Shown: positions 10,325 through 21,291, numbered from the stretch's first letter. The stretch: DNA of 64,000 bases from Flaccisagitta enflata (GCA_965153355.1 OZ231127.1:13578001-13642000), one strand, 5' to 3'. Numbers and translations are program-made. The notes: a model not told the origin generated them from the letters alone.

Positions 10325-12572
10325 AGTGCTCACCCGAACTCTCCTACCCCAGTCTGAACGGTGCAAACCCACTTTCTTCCATCTTAACGGTGCCAACCTT
10401 CCTACCCCATCTCAATGGTGCAAACCCTCTTTACCCCTTTATCATCTTTACCTCTTAGCGGAGCAAACTCTTTTTACCCCGTTTTATCAGTGCAAACCCT
10501 CTTAACCCTGCCTTGACGGTGCAAACTCTCTCCACCGTGTCTTAAGGGTGCCAACCCTCTTTACCCCATCTTACTGATGCAAACCCTCTTTCCCCATCTT
10601 AATGATGCAAACCTTCTTACTTCAATCAATGGTGCAAACTCTCTTTACCCTGTCTTATCGGTGCAAACCCTCATAACCCTGCCTTGACGTGCAAACTCTC
10701 TCCACCGTGTCTTGACGGTGCCAACCCTCTTTACCCCATCTTACTGATACAAACCCTCTTTCCCCATCTAAATGATGCAAACCTTCTTACTTCAATCAAT
10801 GGTGCAAACTCTCTTTACCCTGTCTTATCGGTGCAAACCCTTATAACCCTGCCTTGACGTGCAAACTCTCTCCACCGTGTCTTAACGGTGCCAACCCTCT
10901 TTACCCCATCTTACTGATACAAACCCTCTTTCCCCATCTTAATGATGCAATCCATCTTACTTCAATCAATGGTGCAAACTCTCTTTACCCTGTCTTATCG
11001 GTGCAAACCCTCTTAACCCTGCCTTGACGTGCAAACTCTCTCCACCGTGTCTTAACGGTGCCAACCCTCTTTACCCCATCTTACTGATACAAACCCTCTT
11101 TCCCCATCTTAATGATGCAAACCCTCTTACCTCAATCAATGGTGCAAACTCTCTTTACCCTGTCTTATCGGTGTAAACCCTCTTAACCCTGCCTTGACGG
11201 TGCAAACTCTCTCCACCGTGTCTTAACAGTGCCAACCCTCTTTACCCTATCTTACTGATCGAACCCTCTTTCCCCATCTTAATGATGCAAACCTTCTTAC
11301 CTCAATCAATGGTGCAAACTCTCTTTACCCTGTCTTATCGGTGCAAACCCTCTTAACCCTGCCTTGACGGTGCAAACTCTCTCCACCGTGTCTTAACGGT
11401 GCCAACCCTCTTTACCCTATCTTATTGATGCAAACCTTCTTTCCCCATCTTGATGATGCAAACCTTCTTACCCCAATCAATGGTGCAAACTCTCTTTACC
11501 CTGTCTTATTGGTGCAAACCCTCTTAACCCTGCCTTGATGGTGCAAACTCTCTCCACCGTGTCTTAATGGTGCCAACCCTCTTTACCCCATCTTACTGAT
11601 ACAAACCCTCTTTCCCCATCTTAATGATGCAAACCCTCTTACCTCAATCAATGGTGCAAACTCTCTTTACCCTGTCTTATCGGTGTAAACCCTCTTAACC
11701 CTGCCTTGACGGTGCAAACTCTCTCCACCGTGTCTTAACAGTGCCAACCCTCTTTACCCTATCTTACTGATGCAAACCCTCTTTCCCCATCTTAATGATG
11801 CAAACCTTCTTACCTCAATCAATGGTGCAAACTCTCTTTACCCTGTCTTATCGGTGCAAACCCTCTTAACCCTGCCTTGACGGTGCAAACTCTCTCCACC
11901 GTGTCTTAACGGTGCCAACCCTCTTTACCCTATCTTATTGATGCAAACCCTCTTTCCCCATCTTGATGATGCAAACCTTCTTACCCCAATCAATGGTGCA
12001 AACTCTCTTTACCCTGTCTTATTGGTGCAAACCCTCTTAACCCTGCCTTGATGGTGCAAACTCTCTCCACCGTGTCTTAACAGTGCCAACCCTCTTTACC
12101 CCATCTTACTGATACAAACCCTCTTTCCCCATCTTAATGATGCAAACCTTCTTACCTCAATCAATGGTGCAAACTCTCTTTACCCTGTCTTATCGGTGCA
12201 AACCCTCTTAACCCTGCCTTGATGGTTCAAACTCTCTCCACCGTGTCTTAACAGTGCCAACCCTCTTTACCCCATCTTACTGATGCAAAACCTCTTTCCC
12301 CATCTTAATGATGCAAACCTTCTTACCTCAATCAATGGTGCAAACTCTCTTTACCCCGTCTTAACAGTGCAAACCCTCTTACCCCTGCCTTGACGGTGCA
12401 AACTCTCTCCACCGAGTCTTAATGGCGCAAGCCCTCTTTACCCCATCTTACTGATGCAAACCCTCATTCCCCATCTTAATGATGCAAACCTTCTTACCTC
12501 ATTCAATGGTGCAAACTTTCTTTCCCCCGTCTTAACGGCACAGACCCTCTTTACCCCGTCTTTACGGTTCAA
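10325..12572. repeat. Higher-order minisatellite: ~29-bp units in ~171-bp hexamers
   Basis: Units follow GGTGCAAACYCTCTTTACCC plus 9-10 variable bases. Over most of the array six distinct variants of 29, 29, 29, 29, 28 and 27 bp repeat in fixed order, the sixth ending TTCAATCAAT or CTCAATCAAT. That marker recurs about every 170 bp (10625, 10796, 10966, 11135, 11307, 11481, 11648, 11817, 11991, 12161, 12331), giving about 12 hexamers. Both edges are more diverged and lose the fixed order. The unit is not a multiple of three and no long frame survives. Confidence 0.95.
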
Positions 12573-12757
12573 TGACTGCGCTTGAGGAGCTTGACAAGCT
12601 TCAAGGAGCCACCTTTGACCTCACAGACATATTCCTCGAACCGTAAGATTAATTTGTGACTAGCCAGGTGAGCGAATCGAGTATTTTCAACCTCAAACTC
12701 AAGAATGACACAGCTTAGATGGTGATCATGATCGATGCATTGTAACCGCGACCCCAC
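12569..12757 (-). CDS. Possible terminal exon, product unknown
   Basis: A 62-codon minus-strand frame with ordinary composition: a middle stretch CVILEFEVENTRFAHLASHK and a Lys/Leu-rich C-terminus. Its stop lies at the minisatellite edge. The + strand is closed by stops. I recognise no domain, and there is no clear acceptor upstream; it is listed because it is one of few non-repetitive frames here. Confidence 0.22.
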   Translation of the reverse strand: MGSRLQCIDHDHHLSCVILEFEVENTRFAHLASHKLILRFEEYVCEVKGGSLKLVKLLKRSH

Positions 12758-12759
12758 CA

Positions 12760-13000
12760 GCCTTGATGACCCTTTGGCAATTGATCCATGATAAAAGGGA
12801 ATTTCGGTTTTTATGTCAACGCATCCGCGAGAATTTTAGATCATTAGCCAAAATCTCTCATTGTAAGAATAGATTTTAAATGTGTCTAGACTTGTATGTG
12901 ATTTCCCCCATATCGCAATCTAGACCTTTAATGATATGTCAGTCAGGCTGACTGTATCTGTGTCTTTCTGCCTCGTTTGGTCTCTCTCTGACCGGTCTGT
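12760..13000. other. Unassigned spacer
   Basis: No feature recognised. Confidence 0.4.
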
Positions 13001-13185
<185 letters not shown>

Positions 13186-13337
13186 GCGTCATATCTCCAT
13201 ATTTGATTTTGATTTCCAGTTTCAGCTGGTCTTGATTGTGATGAAGTGTGCCAACTTCAGCCATTTCTTGCCATAAAGGAAAGAAAGGGACCATTTTCTG
13301 TCAATCAAATATCAATAATTTCGTCTGTTGCCAGCAG

Positions 13338-13484
13338 AAGTTTCCACTCACACCTACGATAGAGGCTCAACCCATCGAGTTGGTTTATCCTCCCATCCGC
13401 ACGTCTGACCGTTGGGTTTACCAAGAATTCGGTGCTATACAAGTTGGTCAACACAAAGCACTTTGCTTTATTTGTTTTCGATGA
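13338..13484 (+). CDS. Possible terminal exon, product unknown
   Basis: Open from a plausible acceptor CTGTTGCCAGCAG (AG at 13336-13337) to a TGA at 13482-13484. The ~48 residues include IEAQPIELVYPPIRTSDRWV and are not low-complexity. No family recognised and no partner exon found, so this is weak. Confidence 0.22.
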   Translation, partial: KFPLTPTIEAQPIELVYPPIRTSDRWVYQEFGAIQVGQHKALCFICFR

Positions 13485-13790
13485 CCAGACTCGCTTTGTC
13501 CGTCCGTCCGTCAGTTGGTCAATCCGTTAGAGATGCTTGTGTCTAAAAAAGTGAATACGACGGCTTCCCTCCGAAGGCAACATTTATGTTTCAAAGAAGA
13601 TCAAAATAGAAAAAATGTATAGATGAAAATGCAAAAATAAGTGAATAAAGATGATTGAGATGGCTCAGATATAATATTTAAAAGAAAAATTTGCATTGAT
13701 TCAGCAAAAGGACCAATTTTAGCCAATGTTACCAAAATAATTACTTTGAAAATTGGTACTTATTTCATTTTTGGTCACTGACAGGGGGCT
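13485..13790. other. AT-rich spacer
   Basis: A short H1-like GTCCGTCCGTCCGTCAGTTGG patch at about 13498-13520; otherwise unassigned. Confidence 0.4.
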
Positions 13791-13931
13791 GGTTGAAATT
13801 CTAAATTTGCATAGGAAATGAAAAAATGAAAAAACAAAGAACATAGTTCTCTTCCCAAATCAATTACAGGGAGAACTATGTTTTTCAAAATGCAAAATTT
13901 CCCTGTATTTGGCTTTCTTAGAATTTCAACC
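13791..13931. mobile_element. Foldback (palindromic MITE-like) element
   Basis: Nested complementary segments: GGTTGAAATTCTAA (13791) with TTAGAATTTCAACC (13918), and AACATAGTTCTC with GAGAACTATGTT inside. The inner phrase TTTTTCAAAATGCAAAATTT is shared, with one change, by the 609-bp element at 63.2 kb, suggesting one family. Confidence 0.55.
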
Positions 13932-14190
13932 GCAGAAAATGAAAAAAAGTGTAAGCAGAAAATCACTAAAAATCATAATTTTCTTGCTTGTTTTCATGTG
14001 AATCACATGGTTCAAATTGCATTTTAAGTCCGAATATGATAAAAATGTATGCACCAAGTATCCTTAGAGACAATTTGTCCACTAAAAGCATTCCAGCTTC
14101 ATTATTGTCCTGATAATGATGCAAAAAGTATTGTGAAACACTTCATTTTCCTTCATAAATTTACCGTCATACGAGCATTTTATCAACAAG

Positions 14191-14376
14191 TGACGCGGGA
14201 TCACAATATTGTTTCAAACGGGTGGGCAGGGGCGTCCAACCCCATCCACATCCCATGTCCCTCCCCCTTCCTGCACATGCATATCCATCCCACTAATAGC
14301 TTGTGTCCATAGACGGAACAGCAGACCAACGGACCAATGGACAAAGCTTCTTATAGAGTGGCGTGTCCGCAGCTGA
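14191..14376 (-). mobile_element. H1 element, subtype f, reverse
   Basis: TGACGCGGGATCACAATATTG is the reverse of the CAATATTGTTACCCCGTGTCA end at 56.2 kb. Then GGGTGGGCAGGGGCGTCCAAC, a GACGGAAC/GACCAAC core and an end AGTGGCGTGTCCGCAGCT. Confidence 0.55.
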
Positions 14377-14693
14377 AGATAGGAATGCTTCTTTGATAAT
14401 GCACTCGTCCGCGGCGATATTTTAAACCTGGGTTACTTGCAGTTATTCTATTACGATGAGGACCACATAAGTGAGGTGAATGTATGTTTCCACAACTGCA
14501 ACTTCCAAGACTCTAAGAAACCTCGCCTGTTAGAGGATTTCATTTATGGTAATACCGGACTTACATGCATGTAAGCTCTTCTGTTTTAGCTTTCTGATCA
14601 GTGACAATGTTATTGTCAATGTACAAAGAAATGAAAAGACAAAGCCGCTGAAGTATCTTACTCATAGTGAAACAAAAAAACGAATAACCAAAA
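14377..14693. other. Unassigned; would be intronic if the GPCR exon is real
   Basis: Lies downstream of the GPCR donor on the minus strand. No second exon was recognised. Confidence 0.35.
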
Positions 14694-14803
14694 ACAAATA
14701 ACAAATAACAAATAACAAATAACAAATAACAAATAACAAATAACAAATAACAAATAACAAATAACAAATAACAAATAACAAATAACAAATAACAAATAAC
14801 AAA
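14694..14803. repeat. (AAATAAC)n heptanucleotide array
   Basis: About 15 near-perfect 7-bp units, in the putative intron and within about 15 bp of the splice donor. Confidence 0.95.
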
Positions 14804-14816
14804 TATGAAGCCAAAC

Positions 14817-15022
14817 CTGTTTAAGCGTGCGGTCGGTGGCTATGGCAACGCAGACAAGTAGATTTCCCACGATGGTGGCAACGATGATGGAGCCAATGAT
14901 GACACTAGCAACGATCGCAGTTTCTCTGCTCATTCCCAACTCTGTCGGGGCCATAGGAGAGGCTGACGACGACGAGGATGAAGATCCGTTGATGTTATCG
15001 TTGACGTCAGCTGTAGTAGATC
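14817..15022 (-). CDS. Rhodopsin-like GPCR exon: extracellular N-terminus and TM1
   Basis: A 206-bp minus-strand exon between an acceptor (CCCTGACGCCAG, AG at 15024-15023) and a donor (CAG|GTTTGG, GT from 14816). It encodes 68 complete codons: a Ser-rich stretch with an Asn-Gly-Ser glycosylation site, an in-frame Met (14954), then the hydrophobic segment AIVASVIIGSIIVATIVGNL followed by LVCVAIATDRTLKQ. GN followed by LLVCVAI and a basic first loop is the TM1 signature of class A receptors, where the Asn is the most conserved TM1 residue. The exon ends in phase 0 right after TM1. The ligand class cannot be told from TM1; aminergic or peptide receptors are possible. Later TM exons were not found in the window. 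The (GA)n run upstream serves as its polypyrimidine tract. Confidence 0.62.
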
Positions 15023-15030
15023 CTGGCGTC

Positions 15031-15031
<1 letters not shown>

Positions 15032-15067
<36 letters not shown>
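15032..15067. repeat. (GA)n microsatellite, acts as (CT)n tract upstream of the exon
   Basis: On the minus strand it is a (CT)n tract ending about 9 bp before the CAG acceptor. Confidence 0.93.
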
Positions 15068-15071
<4 letters not shown>

Positions 15072-16063
15072 ATCAAAATTTACCTCACATACTTTTAGAT
15101 GTATGAACGATTTTGCTCATTTCGCTCCATCGACCTGATCAGTCAGTGGACAAAACACTTTAGGTATATAAATCATACCACTGGCTTCGATCTAACATAC
15201 TGCTTAAAAACAAAATATTGTTTGCGACTATCAATTGCTCAAATTACAATTGGCTGTAACAAACAAAATGTTATGAAAGTTGGACAACATTACTACTCAA
15301 CCCTAATTTACAAAAGGATGAGAGCCTTTGGAGCTCTCACTGGTGTTTAATCCGGACCCATCACAACTATCCTTAGTAGTCAAAACAACAAAGTCTGCCT
15401 TAGCATTATCATGAAATAATTCAAGACAACACTCAAACCAGAAAGAAAAAATCCCTGATTTTAACCTGTTTGCTACAAGTGCCACTGACAAGAAAGAGTA
15501 CCAGATGAATGTGCTGAGCTGTGGGTCCTAATCTCAATCCCTCACATCCATCTGATCTTCCCATTGTAAAAGGCTCATGCAACCCACAACCTAAAATCAA
15601 AATCCTTTCCACTGAACGAGACCATTCCCTCAAACATTCCATGTCAACCCAAAATAGAAAGACATAAGGTAGTCAGCATATCCCTGTTATTTATAGTGCA
15701 CAAATTACCAAATGATGATGTAGCTATCCAAGGATAATCTAGATATCAAAGGCAATGTTGTTAAAAACCATACCATTAGAGGCAAGAATCGAGAATCAAC
15801 CATATGGGACCGCCGGCATTCTGTACCATGGTACTGAAATATATGAAAGTTATATTCAATAACGGGTTATTAGGATCACACCTGGCTATAATGCTACAAT
15901 TTTGTAATATTACAGCCAAGTGTTATTTAAACTACTGGTTGTTGCAAACAATATTTTATTTATTATCAGCATATTAGATTAAAACAAATGGTATGATATA
16001 TATACCTATTAAGTTTTGTCCGCTGACTGTAATATTTGCCATTTCCGTTCAATTCTCGATAAA
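15068..16063. other. Unassigned spacer, possibly intron
   Basis: No repeat family, splice-bounded frame or paired ends recognised in about 1 kb. Confidence 0.35.
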
Positions 16064-16411
16064 ATGGCTATTGTTTGCAGTACGTTGCGCAGTTGCGCGG
16101 TTGCTCGATTGCGCGTTGATCCATTTCAAGAACGAGTGCAGCATGAGAAGGTTGAATTACGGTCCTCACATTTTGCATTTCAAATGTGACAATCTTTTTA
16201 GTTCCTACCACTATCTTTTGCGCCGTGATCATCGTCCTTTGAGGATGCGAATGAGGAGGCGTCAACGACGTCGTCAACATCCTTTGAGGATGCGAATGTG
16301 GAGGCGTTTGACAAGATGGCGCCGCTCAACAAACAACACGCGCCGACGCCGACGAAGCGAAGTGTCGACGAGGAGATTTGGAGCAACATTTTTAAGTTTT
16401 CTTTTGTTTAA
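16064..16411 (+). pseudogene. Degenerate open frame with duplicated SFEDAN motif
   Basis: From an ATG in good context (AAAATGG) a frame reads MAIVCSTLRSCAVARLRVDP and ~21 more residues to a TGA. The same frame continues past two further stops (TAG, TGA at 16226-16228) into 60 open codons (16229-16411) holding two copies of a Ser-Phe-Glu-Asp-Ala-Asn motif and ending EEIWSNIFKFSFV. The shared frame and composition suggest a decayed single ORF; two overlapping unrelated frames are also possible. No family recognised. The long frame in +1 across it is Arg-rich and probably a shadow. Confidence 0.25.
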
Positions 16412-16749
16412 ACAGTGTGAAAATCAAATTGTTATGAATGTTTGGCAACGTTTGTTGAACTGAATGGAGCTTAACATTTTGCCTAGCTTAACTTTCCGAT
16501 GAGGCTTTGAGAGTCATATAAAGAAAAATATTTCCTTCATCTATTGTTATTGTCATTTTTGTATTTTTCTTTTCTTTGTTAAATGTATTGCCTCTTTCTT
16601 CTGTTTCTTTTCTTTTCTCTTCCTTTTTTTCCCATTTCACTCTGATATTGCCACCATCGCTGCTCTTTCATCCGTGATTTTTATTCCATTTTATTCTGCT
16701 TTCTATTCCTTTTGTTTTTAATTTTCTTTTCGCTTTCTATTCCCTTTGT
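16412..16749. other. T-rich spacer
   Basis: Pyrimidine-rich low-complexity DNA with CTTTTCTTTT runs; no gene. Confidence 0.45.
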
Positions 16750-16946
16750 TTTTAGTCGCGTGCACGCGACTCTACAACCCGCTTTGTCGGTCGGTCGGTC
16801 GGTCGGTCGGTCGGTCAGTCACATTTTCCTTTTTTTATGATTCTATTTCTTTGACCCCACTGCTGCTGCCCTAATGGACTAGTGACCTCAAATATGACCC
16901 CTGCCCACCCGCACGCGACCTCGGTAGCCGTGTATCCGGCCTTGTT
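16750..16946 (+). mobile_element. H1 element, subtype a
   Basis: AGTCGCGTGCACGCGACT, seven GGTC units, CTGCTGCCC and CCCCTGCCC blocks, distal GCACGCGAC, GGCCTTGTT end. AATTTTCTTTTCGCTT occurs 31 bp before it (16720-16735) and immediately after it (16947-16962). Confidence 0.9.
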
Positions 16947-16962
16947 AATTTTCTTTTCGCTT

Positions 16963-17400
16963 CTCGATGGCGTCGCGTTGGTTTGTTTTTGGGTTTTTCC
17001 GTTTCTGATTTTAACGTTTTGTTTCTCTCTTTCTCTCGAAGATTTAGGGTTTGGCTGGCGACGAAGAATATCGCTTTTTCTTGGTTGTTATTGTTATTTG
17101 TCTTTGTTTTTGCGATGTTCCGCTTATCGGGCTGCATGGGAATGGGAAACGGACGCACATTTTATTGTTGTTTATTGTTTTCTGTTTTGGCACGCTTGAT
17201 CCGTCTTTAATTCCGTTTTGTCTCTCTCTTGTATTCCTTTTATCTGTTCTTAAACTGTTAGTCAGTTTGTGCTTGTATGCGTGTGTTGTATGCTTGTATG
17301 CGTGTATGCTTGTATGCGTGTGTGCATGTTTCTGTGACAGTCCTCTCCTCGATCCGTCTTCTTTGACTCACTGTTTGTGGTAATCGGTCAGTGTCCCACG
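16963..17400. other. Spacer with TGTATGCGTGTATGCT repeats
   Basis: About 17268-17330 is a short ~12-bp TGTATGCGTG minisatellite. Hydrophobic frames across the region have no recognisable domain. Confidence 0.4.
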
Positions 17401-17406
17401 GTATTC

Positions 17407-17407
17407 C

Positions 17408-17471
<64 letters not shown>
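17407..17471. repeat. (GTCT)n microsatellite
   Basis: About 16 perfect GTCT units; a second short run at about 17491-17510. Confidence 0.95.
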
Positions 17472-18144
17472 GCTTGCTTTGCCTGTCTTTCTGTATGTCT
17501 GTCTGTCTGTCTTTCACTCTCACTCCATGAAAATGTGTGAGGAATAAACTGTAACTTTGGTTTTTTTTTTATGTAATGATTAAAGAATGAATGTTCTGAT
17601 TTGGGATTTGGGTTCATAAGTCGTGATCTCGCATTAATTTCGTTTTCTTCTATTTCTTCTTTTTTTTCTTTTTCTTTTTGTTTGGTTCCGTCCTTTCTTT
17701 TAAAATTGTATACCTTTAAATTCTTCTTTGAATTTTGGTGTCTGTTTTCTCAGTTCTCAGTCATCAGCGGGTATAATAATCCATCTCATCTTGATTCATA
17801 CCGAAGCTGACAACCGAGAAAAAAACATTCTTTCAAATTCCGAATTTTTTTCTCGTTTTTCTGAATGAAAAGAGAAAAAAAAAGGATAGAAAAATGAGGA
17901 AAGAAGAAATTCAAAGTTGAGCCGCGCGAAGGATAAAAGCGCGTTTGCGCGTTTGGGCGAGCTGTGGACTAAGTGCTCACCGCTTATTGGCAGCGGCCAG
18001 CAGGGGGACGATTGTGGAAAAGGATGTAACGCTGAATAACTCAAAGATGTGGCGTATGGACCGACGGACGGTTAACACCTTTTACTGGGCCGCGATTCCG
18101 CGACCAACAATAGAAGTATAGTTGAGCATAGTCAGGAGTTGCAA
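17472..18144. other. Unassigned spacer
   Basis: No supported gene or repeat family. Confidence 0.4.
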
Positions 18145-18206
18145 CTTTGACGCAATTTTGACGCAATTTTGACGCAATTTTGACGCAATTTTGACGCAAT
18201 TTTGAT
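18145..18206. repeat. 12-bp GACGCAATTTTT-type minisatellite, five units
   Basis: TTTGACGCAATT repeated five times without change. Confidence 0.93.
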
Positions 18207-18296
18207 GTGACACTCTTGCGTTCAAATTTCCTCATGATTCCCAAATTCCCCACGCGTCAAAGTTTAGTTCGTTGGCGCCATCAAGGTCATTAACCC

Positions 18297-18615
18297 TTTT
18301 TAGATGCGTCCTCGCATCTCTATCTTAGGCTCTGTCCGTTGGTCGGTTGGTCGGTTGGTCGGTCGGTTGGTCGGTAACGCATCCATTAAAAACATCAAAA
18401 TCATGCGTTTTTTTTTTCAACAAAAAAGTGGTCCTAGCCCAGTAAAAGAAGCATACATTTAGCAATTCATTCATTAAATCATTTATTCATCGTTGAATGA
18501 CATTCATTCATAAGAAATTCATTCATAAAGAAAACATTGATTTATAAAAAAACATTCATTCATAAAAGACGTTCATTTAAAGAGGACGCCGTCGCTGGCA
18601 TACTTGGCCTTGTTT
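18297..18615 (+). mobile_element. H1 element, subtype d
   Basis: T4-AGATGCG-TCCT-CGCATCT hairpin (18302-18319), (GGTT/GGTC)n core, TTCATTCAT-rich middle, a decayed distal partner GAGGACGCCGTCG and an end TTGGCCTTGTTT. Confidence 0.8.
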
Positions 18616-19043
18616 CATAATCTCACTAGCTCTCAATGAAGGGCAACTGGTACCCCAGACCATCTGACGCTTTCTAAAGCGACTGTGTGGCCTGGTGGCT
18701 TTCAATTATTTTTTTCAATTACGTCTTGTTGCCATTCATAGTAGTTGTTTTGAATCTTTGAATGTACACGCAACGAGAAACCAAACCGACGCACAGACAC
18801 ACCTTCTCTCACAGACACACCTTCTCTCAATGTTATAGCGATACGAGGAACTATGCCGCATGAGTATGAATATCATCAAGATTGACACGGTATACGCGGT
18901 AACTGATTGGCTTAAACTGTCAATTTGTGACGCGGTTAATTGACATCAGGATTACAAAATCTCGACGTCGATCTTTTTTTAGCCACACTCTTCTACACGA
19001 GAAATTCGAAAATTACGAATTTTAGTGTTTCCATGTTCCATTC
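18616..19043. other. Unassigned spacer
   Basis: A short duplicated CACAGACACACCTTCTCTC phrase near 18800; nothing else. Confidence 0.4.
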
Positions 19044-19219
19044 TTTTTAGTCGCGGACACGCGACTCTACACCTTGCCGTGTCGGTTGGTAGGTCGGTAG
19101 GTCGGTCCGTCGGTCCGTCCGTCCGTCCGTCCGTCACATTTTTGAATTCCGAACAGTTTTCGCATCACTGTTCCTGCCCAACCGTCCGCGACTGGATTGC
19201 CGTGTATCCGGCCTTGTTT
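19044..19219 (+). mobile_element. H1 element, subtype c
   Basis: AGTCGCGGAC (19049-19058), ACGCGACT (19059-19066), core of GGTC/GTCC, distal GTCCGCGACT (19184-19193), GGCCTTGTT end. All three boxes match the pairing rule exactly. Confidence 0.92.
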
Positions 19220-19221
19220 AC

Positions 19222-19430
19222 GAACACGGCTAACCTAGTCGCGTGCGGGTGGGCAGGAGCAGTGCTGGAGAAGGTCATTGGGTCATCTGGGCAGAAGCTG
19301 TATGCTCAAAAAGTTCAAAAACACAACATTCGAAACACACAACAGATGACTTTGTGACAGACGGACGGACGGACAGACGGACTAACGGACCAAAAAGTGG
19401 CTTATAGAGTCGCGTAGCACGCGACTAAAA
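19222..19430 (-). mobile_element. H1 element, subtype a, reverse, abutting the previous copy
   Basis: ACACGGCTAACCTAGTCGCG, GTGGGCAGGAGCAGTG, core (GACG)n, end AGTCGCGTAGCACGCGACTA4. It lies end to end with the c-type copy in opposite orientation and lacks the outer AACAAGGCCGG. Confidence 0.85.
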
Positions 19431-19782
19431 GTCTGGATATTCCTTTTGGTATTGCAGTTAGTGTTCTTTTTCTCAAACATAAAATAGTAATGTTTGATTC
19501 TCATATGCGGCCTTGCTTATTTCATACAAATTTATAATTCTTAAATGGATTTTCATTGCTTTAAAATAGCGATAATGAATAAAAGATCCACATTTAATTC
19601 TTCTCTCGGCTTATAAACACTGCTTAATGCTTTGGCGACGTTGATCTAATGAATGTTTTAGCTCTGATTCCTCAAAAGCTTTTACGTAATTGAATTTCAA
19701 ATTTTACAACCGTGTTGAATTATCGGTAATCGATTCAAATCGTGTAAGGAATAATAAAAACATTAAATCATCAAAACATTAA
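19431..19782. other. AT-rich spacer
   Basis: No feature recognised. Confidence 0.4.
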
Positions 19783-19963
19783 AACAAGGCCGAATACACG
19801 GCCTCCCCAGTCGAGGACGGTTGGGTAGGGGCAGTAAAGCAAAAACCGCTTACAATCGAACATTGCTACCGACAGATCAATGAAGGGACAGAGGGAAAGA
19901 CCGAGAGGGTCGGACGCATCGACTGATTTAGTGTTGTTTAGATTCGCGTGTCCACGACTAGAA
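19783..19963 (-). mobile_element. H1 element, subtype c, reverse, diverged
   Basis: AACAAGGCCGAATACACGGCC, box AGTCGAGGACGG, GTTGGGTAGGGGCAG, end ATTCGCGTGTCCACGACTAG. Confidence 0.7.
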
Positions 19964-20008
19964 GGATTGTAAAAAGCCAGCTGCATCATAAACGTAAAAT
20001 CTCATGCT

Positions 20009-20030
20009 AAAAAAAAAAAAAAAAAAAAAA
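20009..20030. repeat. (A)n run
   Basis: About 22 consecutive A. Confidence 0.9.
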
Positions 20031-20319
20031 GAATCGGAGGCAGATTTTTAGAATCCACAATTGCACAACACCAGTCAATCTAGATTTTGAAGCTCTCGTT
20101 AGTGATTAGTGCCACTCTGAGCATTCTCTAAAGGGCAAGCAATTAAAGGGGTTTCACAATATAAGGTTAAATGGATCGTGGATTTTATAACTATTTCTTC
20201 CCCACCCCCTACATTTAGCGCCTCCCCTCTTTTTCAAAAAAAGATTTGGGTATGATCGTGGTTATTTTTGTCCGCGACGGAATACCATTCCGACGCGGAC
20301 TATAATTCGAGGCGGGTGG

Positions 20320-20322
20320 GTG

Positions 20323-20353
<31 letters not shown>

Positions 20354-20372
20354 TGTCGTTGTCGTCGTCGTC
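20320..20372. repeat. (GTC)n microsatellite
   Basis: GTC with a few GTT units; starts the composite satellite region. Confidence 0.93.
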
Positions 20373-20399
20373 GTCCACACTTTTAAAAATGGGCTAACT

Positions 20400-21290
20400 T
20401 TTGAACGCCTTGACCGATTTGCTTCATATTTGGAGGGAAGTTGTATTAGGGTAAGCCGCTTTGCAGCCTATGCGTATGTTATGATCCGACCCACCCAACC
20501 GGCCCAACCAGCCTACCAGCCTAAAAGTGAAAAACGTGCATAACTTCAGCATTTTTCTACCGATTTGGTTAAAATTTGGTATGTAGTCCCTAAATGGAAG
20601 AACTCAACATATGTATTTGAATTGTAAAGATTTTAGCATGCTAACCGGCCAAACAGGCCTACCACCCAACCAGCCTACCAGCCTAAAAGTGAAAAACGTG
20701 CATAACTTTGGCATTTTTCAACCAATTTGGTTAAAACTTGGTATGTAGTCTCTAAATGGAAGGACTCAACATATGTATTCTATTCGTAAAGATTTTAGCA
20801 TGCTAACCGGCCAAACCGGCCTACCACCCAACCAGCCTAAAAGTGAAAAACGTGCATAACTTTGGCATTTTTCAACCGATTTGGTTAAAACTTGGTATGT
20901 AGTGTCTAAACGGAAGGACTCAACATATGTATTTGATTTGTAAAGATTTTAGCATGCTAACCGGCCGAACCGGCCTACCACCCAACCAGCCTACCAGCCT
21001 AATAGTGAAAAACGTGCATAACTTCGGCATTTCTACCAATTTGGTTAAAATTTGGTATGTAGTCCCTAAATTGAAGAACTCAACATATGTATTTGAATTG
21101 TAAAGATTTTAGAATGCTAACCAGCCAAACCAGCCTACCACCCAACCCGCCCACTAGTCTAAAAGTGAAAAACGTGCATAACTTTGGCATTTTTCAACCG
21201 ATTTGGTTAAAACTTGGTATGGCGTCTCTAAATGGAAGGACTCAACATATGTATTTGATTATAGCATGCTAACTGGCCAGACTGGCCAAA
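20400..21290. repeat. ~160-bp tandem satellite, about five units
   Basis: The phrase AGTGAAAAACGTGCATAACT recurs at about 20525, 20686, 20841, 21003 and 21163. Each unit also has GATTTGGTTAAAACTTGGTA, CTCAACATATGTATTTGA and GCATGCTAACCGGCC plus a variable number of ACCAGCCT steps, which explains the 155-162 bp spread. Confidence 0.9.
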
Positions 21291-21291
21291 C

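Noticed and set aside
10325-12572. CRISPR-like array of ~29-bp repeats
   Set aside because: There are no spacers; units are contiguous variants in a eukaryotic minisatellite.
10325-12572. Relation to primate alpha satellite because of the 171-bp period
   Set aside because: The period is a coincidence of six ~29-bp units; the sequence shows no alpha-satellite features.
15993-16463. 156-codon + frame with an Arg-rich end
   Set aside because: Arg runs arise from reading GAGGATGCGAATG repeats in the wrong phase; the alternative frame is described as a degenerate ORF instead.
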